Part shown: piece after piece, positions 47,855 to 60,355 of the stretch
Layout: each line of letters begins with the position of its first letter
Position numbering within the stretch: position 1 is the stretch's first letter
Origin: Dama dama
Lineage: Eukaryota > Chordata > Mammalia > Artiodactyla > Cervidae
Reading direction: 5' to 3'
NCBI RefSeq assembly: GCF_033118175.1
Contig: NC_083691.1
Coordinates: 60,354,001-60,418,000, forward strand
DNA length: 64,000 nucleotides
Notes under the pieces: model-generated
The model's input: only the letters and a program-made list of their open reading frames with translations
The model's database searches: none
Told to the model about the DNA's origin: nothing
Position numbers and translations under genes: made by a program

Positions 47855-47965
47855 TGGTTTAGTCACTCAGGCATGTCTGACTCTTGCAACCCCATGGACT
47901 GTTGCCTGCCAGGCTCCTCTGTCCATGGAATTTTCCAGACAAGAATACTGGAGTGGGTTGTTGTT
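47855..47965 (-). repeat. Truncated Bov-tA SINE
   Basis: Only the Bov-A part remains (GTCACTCAGGCATGTCTGAC to CAAGAATACTGGAGTGGGTT on the plus strand). The tRNA head is missing. Confidence 0.8.
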
Positions 47966-48540
47966 AGTACCTTACTGCACAAAAATCTATAATTTGCTAG
48001 ATCTTTAGAAACTGAATCAATGCTTAACTTGCTTTTCACTTTGAAGATTTTAACTTTTCTGATAAAATGTTCTTTAATGTTTCAAAAATCATTCCTGGAG
48101 GAACAATTTCTAGGATTCGTTGTCATGAGGTACTTTTGTGCAGTAAGTACAGCATTTTCAGCTACTTAACTCTGTTCCTCTTTTTTTAATTTCCAAATTG
48201 AGATTATGAAAAGCAAGTGATTTATGTAGTTTGGTATTTGTGGAGTTATGCCTGCCATTAATGGAAATATGTATGTCATTTACTCAGAGGTTGTTGATAT
48301 GAAACTGGTTAGAAAATCCAGGTATGTCCATGTGTTTCTTCCAGGTGCAGTGGAGACTAGTGAGTCTGTCCCTTCACTGTTATGGTATATAAAGTGCAGC
48401 TAGCTTATACAACTTGAACATGTGGTGCTATTTTATTCATGTCTGAAAACTTGGCATCCAATAGGCCTTGTCTCTTATTTTTCAAATAAGTGAAACTTTG
48501 GGAGTTCAGAAAGTAAAATCTATGAAGTTTATTTTGTTAG

Positions 48541-48546
48541 AATAAA
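48541..48546 (+). terminator. Candidate SOWAHC polyadenylation signal
   Basis: A canonical AATAAA in unique sequence before a MIR. Choice among several A-rich motifs is inferred from distance only. Confidence 0.35.
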
Positions 48547-48684
48547 AGATTCACACTAGATTTTCCCTCTGAATTGTCTAAATCGCTGTCATCTTTTATA
48601 ATTTAATGGGGTTTTACATTTCACACAGTGCTTGTTTAAGTTTCCATCTATCCTTTTTCTATCCCTTAAATCACTGGCCATATA

Positions 48685-48790
48685 TCCCTAATTACAGTTG
48701 AGGGGATGAGGTTGGTGCTGTTCAGAGTTACAAAGCCAATGGCAAGAGGATCTCAAGACTCAGTGCTCTTCCACAGCATTATCTTTTATG
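48685..48790 (+). repeat. MIR-like SINE
   Basis: Words such as 'ttacagttgaggggatgagg' and 'gagttacaaagccaatggca' fit the MIR core. Diverged. Confidence 0.6.
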
Positions 48791-48889
48791 CACTTCAAAT
48801 TGCCAAGTTTTGGCCAAAGTGCTGTGGTTGGGCATGAGTGGTAGAGGATTCAGCTTGAGGAGAGGGTCATACCTCTACCTTAAAAAATG

Positions 48890-49895
48890 CGAACAAAGGG
48901 ACCAACAGGGATTAGTTTCTAAAACATACATATGGCTCATGCAGCTCAATATATATGCACACACATATATAAAACAATAAAAAATGGGTGGAAGGTCTAA
49001 AGAGGCATTTCTCCAGAGAAGACATACAGATGGCCAAAAAGCATATGAAAAGATGCTCACCGTCACTAATTATTAGAGAACTGTAAATTAAAACCACAAT
49101 GAGGTATCACCTCACACCAGTCAGAATGGCCATCATCAAAAAATCCACAAGCAAATACTGGAAAGTGTGTAGAGAAAAGAAGCCCGCCTACACTGCTTTG
49201 GGCAATGTAACTTGGTACAGCCAGGATGGAGATTCCATAAAAAACTTAAAAATAGAGCTACCATATGATCCTACAATCCCACTGCTGGGCACATATCCAG
49301 AGAAGAACATGGTTTGAAAGGATGGTAATGCACTCCAATGTTCATAGCAGCACTGTTTACAATAGCCTGGACATGGAAGCAACATAAATGTCCATCAACA
49401 GAGGAATGGATAAAGAAGATATGGTATATATATATGCAATGGGATATTACTCAGCCATTGAAAGAGTGAAATAATGCCATTTGCAGCAACATGGTTGGAC
49501 TTGGAGATTATCATACTGAATGAAGTAATTCAGAGAAAGATGAATATATGCTATCACTTGTATGTATAATCTTAAAATAAATAGGTACAGATGGACCTAT
49601 TTACAAAACAGAGACAGATGTAGAAAACAAATTTATGGTTACCAAAGGGGAAAAGGGGAAGAATAAATTGGGAGATTGGGATTGACATAAACACATTACT
49701 ATATATAAAATAGGTAACTAATAACCTACTCAATAGCACAGGGAACTCTACTCAATGCTCTGCAATGGCCCATATGGGGAAAAAATCTAAAAAACAGGAT
49801 ACACATATATATATAACTGAATCACTTTGGGGTACACCTGAAACAACATTGTAAGTCAATTATACTCAAATAAAAATTAATTTAAAAAAAAACGG
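48890..49895 (+). repeat. L1 LINE 3' end
   Basis: About 1 kb of L1 ORF2 3' part and 3' UTR (gaaaagatgctcaccgtcac, then tatcacctcacaccagtcag, then acatggaagcaacataaatg), ending in an A-rich tail. Stops and indels throughout. Confidence 0.88.
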
Positions 49896-50597
49896 ACTCT
49901 TGCACAAGCCAGCTACTATAAACCCTTCATACCTAGAGGGAAGTTTAAGAAAGGAATGCCTTTTTCCATTCTCTTCAATATCCATCAAGCATTGGACATT
50001 AATTAATTAATTTCCTCATCAAGGTTGCCTTTGATCTTTGTTTTGAAGAAGCTCAGCAGATACAAAGTGTCATGTGAATCCTTGTTGTCAACTTCCTCAT
50101 GCTCCCTGGTAGGGACTTTAGTGTTGATACTGATATTTTGTGACAACGTATAAAACGAAGTTTCTGTTTCTAGAATAGCTTCTTTCCTTAGAAGTGTGTA
50201 TCTTAAAAGGACTCCTTGATGAGTTCATGTGAAGGTATCTGTAATTTTTCCTAGTGAAAGATTTTATTTATTTTTATTTCACTAAATACATGGTATTATT
50301 AATATTTAGTTTCTTTTAAATTAATCCTGAAAGTACTCTGGGAATTTGCTGCAAACCATTGTTCCTTCAGTGATGAGTCACATAGTTACAATTTGAGGGC
50401 TAGAAAGTGACCCTTTGTGAACCTCTTTTTCAAGATATGGCAGCAGTTGTTTGCATCATTATTGGATTTTTTTCCTGTGAAGAATATTGTTTTCATGTTA
50501 CCAAACTTTTTTCTCCTTAATCTTCTCTTTAAATGTCAGCTTTGTCCCAGGAAGGGGCTTCCCTATTCAGTTAATAAAGTGTCCGCTTTTCCATATT
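49896..50597. other. Intergenic, nothing recognised
   Basis: AT-rich unique-looking sequence with no repeat, RNA gene or coding frame that I can support. Confidence 0.6.
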
Positions 50598-50803
50598 TAT
50601 GCTCCTGTGGTGGCTCAGAGGGTAAAAAAATCCACCTGCAATGCAGGAGACCTGGATTTGATCTCTGGGTGGGAAAGATTCCCTGGAGGAGGAAATGGCA
50701 ACTCATTCCAATATTCTTGCCTGGAGAATTCCATGGACAGAGGAACCTGGTAAACTACGTCAATGGGATTGCAAAGAGTCGGACACGACTGAGCAACTAA
50801 CCC
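50598..50803 (+). repeat. Bov-tA SINE
   Basis: tRNA-type head (CTCCTGTGGTGGCTCAGAGG) through to AGTCGGACACGACTGAGCAA. Plus orientation. Confidence 0.88.
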
Positions 50804-51320
50804 CTTTACCGTATTTATTGGGGAATGTGTGACAAGTGCCCCCACTGGCACGAGGCCTAGCATGTTGAAGTTACACAATATGTGTTTTGTTTTCATGGAA
50901 ACGCTAAGGAAATTTTCATAATGTTGCATTACATGGATAATTTCAATAATATGCTTTCATTCCAACTGAATAAAGGTAAGGATTTTTCCTGCAATGTGAC
51001 TCCACTGCCAGCCAACCATGCCATCCGTAGCCCAGCCCAAAGAACAACCTATTTCAATCCTGGAGGCGGAATCAGCTTTATTAGGATCTTACTTTGTAAG
51101 CAATTTAAGAGATTTTCAACAGTAAATTTGATTATTAGAAGTTTTACTTACAAGTTTATTCAAGTACATAATCCCTAGGAGAATCTGCTTTAAATGGCTT
51201 TAAATAGTCTCAGTATTATCATGCATACAAATGACTACTTGGCCTGTGAAGCCACAAAAGCAAGAGAACAGGGAGATGAAGTTTAGTTCAGCTTAGAGAG
51301 CTTTCTAATAATCATTTTAA

Positions 51321-51366
51321 GCAAAGAGTCGGACACGACTGAGAGACTGAACTGAACTGAACTGAA
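51321..51366 (+). repeat. Orphan BovB 3' tail
   Basis: Only GCAAAGAGTCGGACACGACT and the following GAACTGAACTGAACTGAA units are present, about 46 bp, in otherwise unique DNA. Confidence 0.8.
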
Positions 51367-51721
51367 GCATGCCATGGCCTGTCCCATGAGGTAGAACACT
51401 CAGCCTTCGAAAATAACTGGTCAGGGGTTCTATGAGGACCAGAAAAGGTGAAACATCATTTTAAAGCACCCCCGTGATTGATGCTGTGTTGAGAAACCTT
51501 GCTCTAGACCACTCACTGACCAAAGCTCCAGCCCAAATTTGGCTGAGTTAGAATGAAGTTAAATACATGTTTTGTGTTTTTTAAAACAAACATTATATGC
51601 TGTTCTATCAAAGAACCTGGAAGTGCCTGTTAGCATATTCTGGGTCGCTAAGAAATGTTGAGCTAAATATTCTAGAAATAAAATTGAGAATCCTTGAGAT
51701 TTGTCCAGAAGTTTCTAGTTA

Positions 51722-51913
51722 TTATTTTTTTTAACATGTACTTATTTTTGGCTGCATCATGTCTTAGTTTGCAGTGCTCAGGGTCTCTAGTTGTGGTGTG
51801 TGGGCTTAGTTGCCCCAAGGCATGTGGAATCTTAGTTTCCTGACCAAGGATCAAACCTGTGTCCCCCACCTTGGAAAGTGGATTCCCAACCACTGGACCA
51901 CCAGGGAAGTCCC
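51722..51913 (-). repeat. CHR-type tRNA-Glu SINE
   Basis: Minus-strand head GGGACTTCCCTGGTGGTCCA with an A-rich tail at the left. No clear target duplication. Confidence 0.85.
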
Positions 51914-51939
51914 TCCAACATTGATGAATGTAATCATGT

Positions 51940-52262
51940 TTTGTCTTAGTCTGTTCGGGCTGATGAAAGAGCAGCCCATAGATTAGGTGGCTTTTAAACA
52001 ATAGAAGCTCGTTTCTCATGGTTATGGAGGCTGGCAGGGAAAGATCAAGACCTCGGCATCTTGGTGTCCAGTGAGGGCCTGCTTCCTCCACGTGCTCCCC
52101 ATGTCCCTCTGGTGTCTTGGCACAGAGTCTCTGGCAAGGGCACTAATCCCATCATGAGATGAAGCCCTCCAAAAGATCCCGCCTCCTCACAGTATCGCCT
52201 TGGCGTTTGACTTTCAGCAGGAATTCTGGGGGACACAAACATTCAGTCTGTGATGAGCTTAC
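51940..52262 (+). repeat. Ancient mammalian repeat, family not assigned
   Basis: Resembles a dispersed repeat with the words 'ttagtctgttcgggctgatg', 'gttatggaggctggcaggga' and 'ggggacacaaacattcagtc'. I recognise the pattern but not the family name with confidence. Confidence 0.5.
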
Positions 52263-52384
52263 GTTCACAAGGCAGTTACTTGGCTGCAGTTAGCAGCTCA
52301 ACTTGCACAGAGGGGAGTGGCTCCTGGCTGAGGGTGTTCTTTGCGTAAAAGCCATTCATTCTGCTAGGAGGATGACTGTGTAAA

Positions 52385-52612
52385 CCAGGCAAGGTTTTAA
52401 GCACATTATAAAAAGTAAGCTGTTTAATTCTCCCACCTCCCTCCCCCACTCAACTCTGATGTCTCTGTTTTGTTGATGAGCAGTCAGTGGCAGAAACTGG
52501 CTACTTGCCCAAGCTCACAAAGAGAGTTGGCAGCAGAACCTGGCCTTGAACTCCGGCAGCTGGGGCCCCAGGCCCCGCGGCAACCACTAGCTGTGCCACT
52601 TCCCTGGGAGCA
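52385..52612 (+). repeat. MIR SINE
   Basis: Includes 'ctacttgcccaagctcacaa' and 'gcagaacctggccttgaact', the MIR core. Reasonably complete. Confidence 0.75.
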
Positions 52613-53085
52613 CAGAGGCAGGGCTACCACCCAGTGGTGCAGAGTATGTACAGTCCCTGTGGAGGAAGAGAGCCAACAAACCTCCAATAAGCACTAGTGG
52701 GTGAGACAGACTTGACCTGTATAGCTAATACTGTTCCTGCACAGGAATAAGAAAAGAACTGGACTTTTAGGTATTTGGTTTTCTCCATCTCACCTAGGAT
52801 AGAAGTCATCTGAGCTGGGAAAGTGCATCTCCTTAGCTCAGATGGTGGGCTTGCTACGCTGTGTAGGGTGTGGTCATATTTCTCCCCTGGCCCCAGCCTC
52901 CGCCCAGTTGTCTGAGCACTTGAGCTTTACTGGAATGTCCCCGTCCTTTGTAGTCCTGGGATTCTAGGTGGACCTGGAGGAAAACTGAAGAAGGAATTCA
53001 TAGGGCCTGGATTCATCTGAGGCCTGTCCGTGCTGATCATGCTCGGCCACCTCTCCAGTGGACTCTGGACTCTCTGCTTAGTGCC

Positions 53086-53532
53086 TGTGGGAACGACAAT
53101 GGAAGGATAAGACCCCCTCCGAACAGGGGAACCTTGAAGATCGTATCCAGGTTACTCATCACCTAAGAAAAAAACATACACTAATCACCCCTGCCTCCAG
53201 ACAGTATCTATCGGAATGTAACCACAGGCTTATCGGTTATTAACTGGTTGGAATGTAACCGCAGATTTATTGATTATTAGCTGTTTGAACACATAACACA
53301 TGAATGATGGGGTTATTGTGATTGTATTTACCCTTCCTTTGTAAGCCTCAAGGAATTTGGGGTGGTGGGTTCAGACACGTACACATGGGGTATAAAAGAT
53401 TTTCACAAAATCTTGTTAGGGTCCTTGGCTAAGAGGAGATTCTGCCTTGGGCCCGCCAGTGTAATAAACTGCACTCCACTATCTGCATTGTCCTTCTGAG
53501 TGAGTTTGTTTCCCAGAAAGCTGGCTATAACA
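53086..53532 (+). mobile_element. Solo LTR of an endogenous retrovirus
   Basis: Starts TGTGGG and ends ATAACA (TGT...ACA ends). It has a TATA box TATAAAA at 53391-53397, an AATAAA at 53463-53468 and a downstream GT-rich stretch, spaced as in an LTR (U3 about 305 bp). U3 contains a 37-bp direct repeat starting GGAATGTAACC at 53213 and 53250. No internal retroviral genes or primer-binding site follow, so it is a solo LTR. The left boundary is inferred; no target duplication is clear. Confidence 0.75.
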
Positions 53533-54695
53533 AAACCAGCAGCTCAGCATTCACTTTCTTTACAGTAAAATTATAACTCACTAATTCTGAATTTTGGAAT
53601 CTCATTTCAGAATATGCAGAAGCTTACCTTTGCTCCACTACAAAGGGTGATGGGTGAGTTAAGAACAGAATCTCAAAGGATATTTGCTCCATTGTTTGCA
53701 ATTTCTCTTAAAAAACCGAGTCACTTGCTATAATTTTGACACCAATTAATTATGCATGAACTTCAAATGAACAAAAATGCCTAGTTTTATTTACTATTTT
53801 TATATTAAAAAAATGTATGCTTATGGGTAGCTTGAAGCAGATAGGGTCAAAAGTAGACTACTAATTTTTCCTCCATTTGCATCCCCATCAGAACTCCAGC
53901 TAATGCTTCCTTCTATACTTTTGGGTATTTGACTTTTCCTTCATTCAGGCTGGTCTCTCTCCTTGACTTAAAATGATTTATCCACGTCTTACTGGGTTAT
54001 ACCTAATGCAGATACTGAAGAAGCGAGGGAAAGCTGGTATTGGGCTTCCAGCCTGCGTGCCCCTGTGCACACCAGCCTCCAGGGTTTCCGCAGCTGCCTG
54101 ACCATGGCCCACTGCTCTCTGCCGTCACCTTGGGCCACTAGTCACCAGTGCTAGGCTCCTTCCAAGCCCGGCACTCTTCTCTGAGCCATGCAGGCGGTGG
54201 TGTCACTTTCCTGTCGCTGCCTCGTCCCTGCCTCCGTCCCCAACCCTGACCAGTCAGACAGTTTTCTGCTGCTTGCCTGGGCCTTGTGCGCCCCTGGCTC
54301 TTGGAGCCACGGGTCTCTGGCTGCCTATCTGTTCTCAGGCGCACACTTTCATCTTGCACATTCATCCTGAACATGAAGACTGAGGAACGAAGGGCTCTTC
54401 TGGACACCTGGTTCCCCACCATCTTTACTTTGCCCACAACGTTCGGATCTCCAAGAACAGGATACAACTTGAGCTCTTCTTTTCTCAGACCTGTGCTGAG
54501 CGGCGCTGCTGGAGAGCTGCCAGTTGATGAGCCTCCTGTGTGCCTGTAGTGATGTAGTTCCAAAAAGCCACCTGCCTGATTATCTTCCCCAAGGTTTTAC
54601 CCCCTGTTCCTTGGAAGATTCCTTCCAAGAGAGGGAAAGTGTGAAACCATAATCACCACTAGAAAACAATGCATTCCTCTATGAAAAACCTGGGA
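53533..54695. other. Intergenic, nothing firm recognised
   Basis: Unique-looking sequence with a GC-richer part at 54050-54560. Frames there (54138-54563 minus, 54188-54549 plus) overlap on both strands without a recognisable protein. Confidence 0.55.
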
Positions 54696-57600
54696 GTTCA
54701 ATTCAGTTCAGTCGCTTAGTCATATCTGACTTTGCAACCCCATGGACTGCAGCACACCAGGCTTCCTTGTCCATCACTAACTCCCAGACCTTGCTCAAAC
54801 TCATGTCCATTCAGTCAGTGACACCATCCAACCATCTCATCCTCTGTCATCCCCTTCTGCCTTCAATCTTTCCCAGCATCAGGGCCTTTTGCAATGTGTT
54901 AGTTTTTCCCATAAGGTGGCCAAAGTATTGGAGTTTCAGCTTCAGCATCAGTCCTTCCAATGAATATCCAGGACTGATTTCCTTCACAATTGATTGGTTG
55001 GATCTCCTTGCAGTCCAAGGGATTCTCAAGAGTCTTCAACATCACAGTCAAAAGCATTAATTCTTCAGCGCTCAGCTTTTTACAGTCCAACTCTCACATC
55101 TGTACATGACTACTGGAAAAATCATAGCTTTAGCTATACAGACCTTTGTTGGCAATGTCTCTGCTTTTTAATATTCTGTCTTTTCTTCAAAGCTTTTCTT
55201 CCTAGGAGCAAGTATCTTTTAATTTCAAGACTGCAGTCACCATCTGTAATGATTTTGGAGCCCCCCAAAATAAAATCTCTCACTGTTCCCATTGTTTCCC
55301 CATCTATTTGTCATGAAGAGATGAGACTGGATGCCGTGATCTTAGTTTTTTGAATGTTGAGTTTTTAGTTAGCTTTTTCATTCTCCTGTTTCACTTTCAC
55401 CAAGAGGCTCTTTAGTTCTTCTTCACTTTCTGCCATAAGGATGGTGTCATCTGCATACCTGAGATTATTGATACTACTCCCAGCAAGCTTGATTCCAGTT
55501 TGTGCTTCATCCAGCCTGGCATTTCTCATGATGTACTCTGCATTTAAGTTAAATAAGCAGGATGACAATATATAGCCTTGACATACTCTTTTCCCAATTT
55601 GGAACCATTCTGTTGTTTCATGTGTGGCTCTAACTGTTGCTTCTTGACCTGCATACAGATTTCTCAGGAGGCAGGTCAGGTGGTCTGGTATTCCCATCTC
55701 TTTCAGAATTTTCCACAGTTTATTGTGATCCACACAGTCAAAGGCTTTGGCATAGTCAATAAAGCAGAAATAGTTGGTTTTCTGGAACTCTCTTGCTTTT
55801 TTGATGATCCAGCGGATGTTGGCAATTTGATCTCTGGTTCCTCTGCCTTTTCTAAATCCAGCTTGAACATCTGAAAGTTCAAGGTTCACGTATTGTTGAA
55901 GCCTGGCTTGGAGAACTTTGAGCATGACTTTGATAGCATGTGAGATGAGGGCAATTGTGCAGTAGTTTGAACATTCTTTGGTATTGCCTTTCTTTGGGAT
56001 TGGAATGAAAACTGACCTTTTCCAGTCCTGTGGCCACTGCTGAGTTTTCCAAATTTGCTGGCATATTGAGTGCAGCACTTTCACAGCATCATCTTTTAGG
56101 ATTTGAAATAGCTCAACTGGAATTTCATCACCTCCACTAGCTTTGTTCGTAGTGATGCTTCCTAAGGCCCACTTGGCTTCTCACTCCAAGATGTCTGGCT
56201 CTAGGTGAGTGATTGCATCTTTGTGGTTATCTGGTCATGAAGATCTTTTTTGTATCATTCTTCTGTGTATTCTTGCCAATTCTTAACATTTTCTGCTTCT
56301 GTTATGTCCATACCATTTCTGTCCTTTATTGTGCCCATCTTTGCATGAAATGTTCCCCTTGTATCTCTAATTTTCTTGAAGAGATCTCTAGTCTTTCCCA
56401 TTCTATTTTTTCCTCTACTTCTTTGCATTGATCACTGAGGAAGGCTTTCTTATCTCTCCTTGCTATTCTTTGGAACTCTGCATTCAGATGGGTATATCTT
56501 TCCTTTTCTCCTTTGCTTTTAGCTTCTCTTCTTCCCTCAGCTATTTGTAAGGCCTTCTGAGACAACCATTTTGCCTTTTCGCATTTCTTTTTCTTGGGGA
56601 TGGTCTTGATCACTGCCTCCTATACAATGTCATGAACCTCTGTCCATAGTTCTTCAGGCACTCTGCCTGTCAGATCTAATCCCTTGAATCTATTTGTCCC
56701 TTCCACTGTATAATCATAAGGGATTTATTTAGATCATACCTGAATGGTCTAGTGGTTTTCCCTACTTTCTTCAATTTAAGTCTGGATTTTGCATAAAGGA
56801 GTTCATGATCTGAGCCACAGTCAGCTCCTGGTCTTGTTTTTCCTGGTGGTATAGAGCTTCTCCATCTTCTGCTGTAAAGAATATAATTGATCTGATTTCG
56901 GTATTGACCATCTGGTGATGTCCATGTATAGAGTCGTCTCTTGTGTTGTTGGAAGAGGATGTTTCCTATGACCAGTATGTTCTTTTGGCAAAACTGTGTT
57001 AGCCTTTGCCCTGCTTCATTTTGTACTTCAAGACCAAACTTGCCTGTTACTCCAGGTATCTCTTGACTTCCTACTTTTTCATTCCAGTCTCCTATGATGA
57101 AAAGTACATGTTTTTTGGCTTTGATTCTAGAAGGTCTTGTAAGTCTTCATAGAACAATTCAACTTCAGCTTCTTCAGCTTTAGTGGTTGGGGCATAGACT
57201 TGGATTACTGTGATACTGAATGGTTTGCCTTGGAAACAAACAGATCATTCTGTCATTTTTGAGATTGCACCCAAGTACTGCATTTTGGACTCTTTTGTTG
57301 ACTATGAGGGCTACACCATTTCTTCTGAGGGATTCTTGCCCACAGTAGTAGATATAATGGTCATCTGAATTAAATTCACCCATTCCAGTCCATTTTAGTT
57401 CACTGATTCCTAAAATGTGACATTTACTCTTGCCATCTCCTGTTTGACCACTTCTAATTTACCTTGATTCATGGACCTAACATTCCAGGTTCCTATGCAA
57501 TATTGTTCTTTACAACATTGGACTTTACTTCCATCACCAGTCGCATCCACAACTGGGTGTTGTTTTTGCTTTGGCTCTGTCTCTTCATTCTTTCTGGATT

Positions 57601-58320
57601 TATTTCTCCACTCTTCTGCAGTAGCATATCGGGCACCTACTGGCCTGGAGAGATCATCTTTCAGTATCCCATCTTTTTGCCTTTTCATACTGTTCATGGG
57701 GTTCTCAAGGCAAGAATACTGAAGTGGTTTGCCATTCCCTTCTCCAGTGGACCACATTTTGTCAGAACTCTCCACCATGACCCGTTCATCTTGGGTTACC
57801 CTACACGGCATGACTCATAGTTTCATTGAGTTAGACAAGGTTGTGGTCCATGTGATCAGTTTGGTTAGTTTTCTGTGATTATGGTTTTCATTCTATCTAC
57901 CCTCTGATGAATAAGGATGAGGCTTATGGAAGCTTCCTGATGGGAAAGACTAACTGTGAGGGAAACTGGATCTTATTCTGATGGGTGGGGCCATGCTCAG
58001 TAGATCTTTAATCCAATTTTCTGTTGATGGGTGGAGCTGTGTTCCCTTCCTTTTGTTGGCCTGAGACCAAACTATCATCCAGTGGAGACTCCTTGACAGT
58101 CACAGGCAAGTCTGACTCAGTCTCTTATAGGGGCACTGCTCCTTTCTCCTGTCTCCTGGTACATACAAGGTTTTGTTAGTGCCCTCCAGGAGTCCATTTC
58201 CCCAGTCCCGTGGAAGTTCTATAATCAAATCCCACTGGCTCCCAATGTCAAATTCCCTGGGGGTTCTCAGTCTCTTTGCCAGATCCCCAGGCTGGGAAAT
58301 CTCTTGTGGTTCCTGGAAAA
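54696..58320 (-). repeat. Nearly full-length BovB LINE, inactive
   Basis: Reads on the minus strand from a 5' region near 58320 to the GAACTGAATTGAACT-type tail at about 54696, about 3.6 kb. Endonuclease remnants lie at 57410-57811 (GTWNVRSMNQGKLE) and 57180-57383. A 239-codon frame at 55365-56084 holds the reverse transcriptase with RYADD. The parts are in different frames with stops between, so it is dead. It is the longest BovB here and a good reference for the shorter copies. Confidence 0.92.
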
Positions 58321-58379
58321 AAACTGGAAAATGACTTTTGAAACAAAATCAGCCTCCTAAAAATTCCTTCTTTAGTAAG

Positions 58380-58868
58380 TTAGGGGTGGGAGAGAAAAGG
58401 ACAAGGGAGGGAGGACCCAGAGAACCTGCGGTGGGGTGTGGACAGCATAGGGTGCTCACCAGGGCCCCAGGGAAAGACCAGACCGTGATCTCCAGTGTTG
58501 TCATGGGGCACATTTAATTCTACAGAAATATGATGGTTGCCCTCTGTGCACAGTAGGGCTTGGTGTCCACTATTAGTCTTCCAGTTCTGGAAGGGAGGGT
58601 CGAAGTGTTCTAAGGAGATCATGGGAGCATGGAAGGGGTCTGCGGCTAAGAGGAAAACACTGCCATGGTTCAGCCTATCATACACAGTTGTTTTGTGGGA
58701 CGCTCCCCTGGGGATGCTGCAGGGAGAGTTAGTGAGAGAGAAGCATGTGGCAACAGGTTGGGACGTCTTGCTCTGAATGCGGGTCAAGAGGATCACCTGG
58801 AGAGTGCCTTGAGCAGGATGGTAACAGGATGCATTTATGTCTTCAGGAGATGTATCTCGCAGAGTCAG
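58380..58868 (-). other. Unidentified open stretch upstream of BovB
   Basis: On the minus strand a frame without stops runs from about 58868 (after a TAA) to 58380, about 160 codons, with no ATG at its start. It contains QGTLQVILLTRIQSKT, FLLAADPFHAPMISLEH and HQALLCTEGNHHISVELN. It reads more protein-like than random sequence, but I do not recognise it; it could be a remnant of a retroelement coding region next to the LTR and BovB. No splice sites or start were fixed. Confidence 0.3.
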
Positions 58869-58869
58869 T

Positions 58870-60069
58870 TGCTTTTGTTAGTCTAACAGCATTCTGGGCT
58901 ATGATGTCTGTGTTCAGCCCTCTTGCCCACTGCATACTGAAGTCACCACAAGCCATTGGGGTGTTCCTGGAGGTGGGCTCCCCCTACCCACCCCCACAGT
59001 GAGGATAATTGACTCTGGACCACATGACCTTCTGCACACATTGGCTTCCCACACCTCCTGCTGCCTCTTGCTTGTACCCAGGACTCTTCAAGTGTGGGTG
59101 GTGTTGAAATTAAGCCTTTGGCTAATAATGAAGCAGGTGAACAAAATAGAAGAGTATTTAAGGGAAGTGCTGCTGTGGGGTGAGGGGTTAACGTTAAACC
59201 AGCACCATGTGCCTTTCATTCGAGGCTAATTCTGCCCCTAATGCAGGATATTGAGGAGAGCATTCCTAACTCCTGAACCTTGAGGTCATTTTAATTAGAA
59301 ACTTCTGTGACATCTATGCTTCTTGTCATGCTCCACAAACTTGGCTGCAGGTCACTGTCTGTGTTCACTAACCACAGGACCTGTGTTGAAACAAACGTTT
59401 GTCAGCCTAATTTAGTTTGCTAAATAGACATCAATCGCACATGCAACATCTTAGAATTCAGAGTTTTCATCCATTCATGATGATCTCACCTGCAATTAGT
59501 ATTGATTTTAGTATTTTTAAATACTTACTTAGATATAATTGGCTCTTGCAAAACACATTCTTTTCTCCTTTAAAGTGACTACTATTTCTTTACAGCTGAA
59601 AAATTGCTCTGCCATCTACTTGCCATTCAGACTTATGCAGCTATGTATTTTTGAGTTTCAGTAGTTCATCTATGAATTGGAGGTGATAAATCCCATATAT
59701 ACAGCCTATCACACTTAATGGTTTTATTTTTTATCTTTTTATTATGTATTGGAATATAGCTGATTTGTAATTGTTTCAGGTGGACATATAGCAACACTTA
59801 GTGGTTTTGAGATTCAAATGATCGGTCACTAGGATGGTTTAAAATATTAAGTAAAGTACTAAACATATAGCAAGTAGAATTAGGCAGGAGTTCCTTTTCC
59901 CTCTTTTCTCACCAAACCAGGCTGTTGTCCTCTTCTAGAATTAGGAAAAAGCATAGGGTGATATCAAATGTAATCTGATCATTACCAGTAGGGAAAAGGA
60001 AAACAAAGTGGGCAAACTTAACTGTGTCTGTGGAGTTTTGTTTCTTTTAAAAATTCTGAATCAAACACA
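58870..60069. other. Intergenic, mostly unrecognised
   Basis: Contains a short L1 3' fragment on the minus strand near 59720-59800 (ggaatatagctgatttgtaa). Otherwise no feature that I can support. Confidence 0.5.
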
Positions 60070-60355
60070 GCAAGTTTTTTTTTTCAAACTTTAAACTTCT
60101 TATTTTGTATTAAGGTATAACCGATTAACAATGTTGTGATAGTTTTAGGTGAACTGCAAAGGGACTCAGCCGTACATATACATGTATCCATTCTCCCCCA
60201 AACTCCTATCCAGGCTGGCACATAACATTGAGCAGAGTTCCCTGTGCTATACAGTAGGTCCTTGTTGGTTGTCTATTTTCAATATAACTGAGTGTACATG
60301 ACCTTCCCAACCCCCCTAACTATCCCTTCCCTCTGGCAACCTTAAGTTTATTTTC
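60070..60355 (-). repeat. L1 LINE 3' UTR fragment
   Basis: Plus-strand text 'taaggtataaccgattaaca', 'ttccctgtgctatacagtag' and 'cttgttggttgtctattttc' matches the ruminant L1 3' region in reverse. Confidence 0.8.

Larger units (their letters stand above)
45385..48546 (+). other. Probable SOWAHC 3' UTR
   Basis: AT-rich sequence follows the stop without an intron signal or other gene. An AATAAA lies at 48541-48546, about 3.2 kb downstream, a reasonable distance for this gene's long 3' UTR; the end is inferred. It carries Bov-tA insertions at 45745-45941, 46300-46610 and 47855-47965. Confidence 0.5.

Noticed and set aside
55365..56084. 239-codon reverse transcriptase frame as a host gene
   Set aside because: It is part of the BovB LINE at 54696-58320; similar text recurs at 5700, 9200 and 37700.
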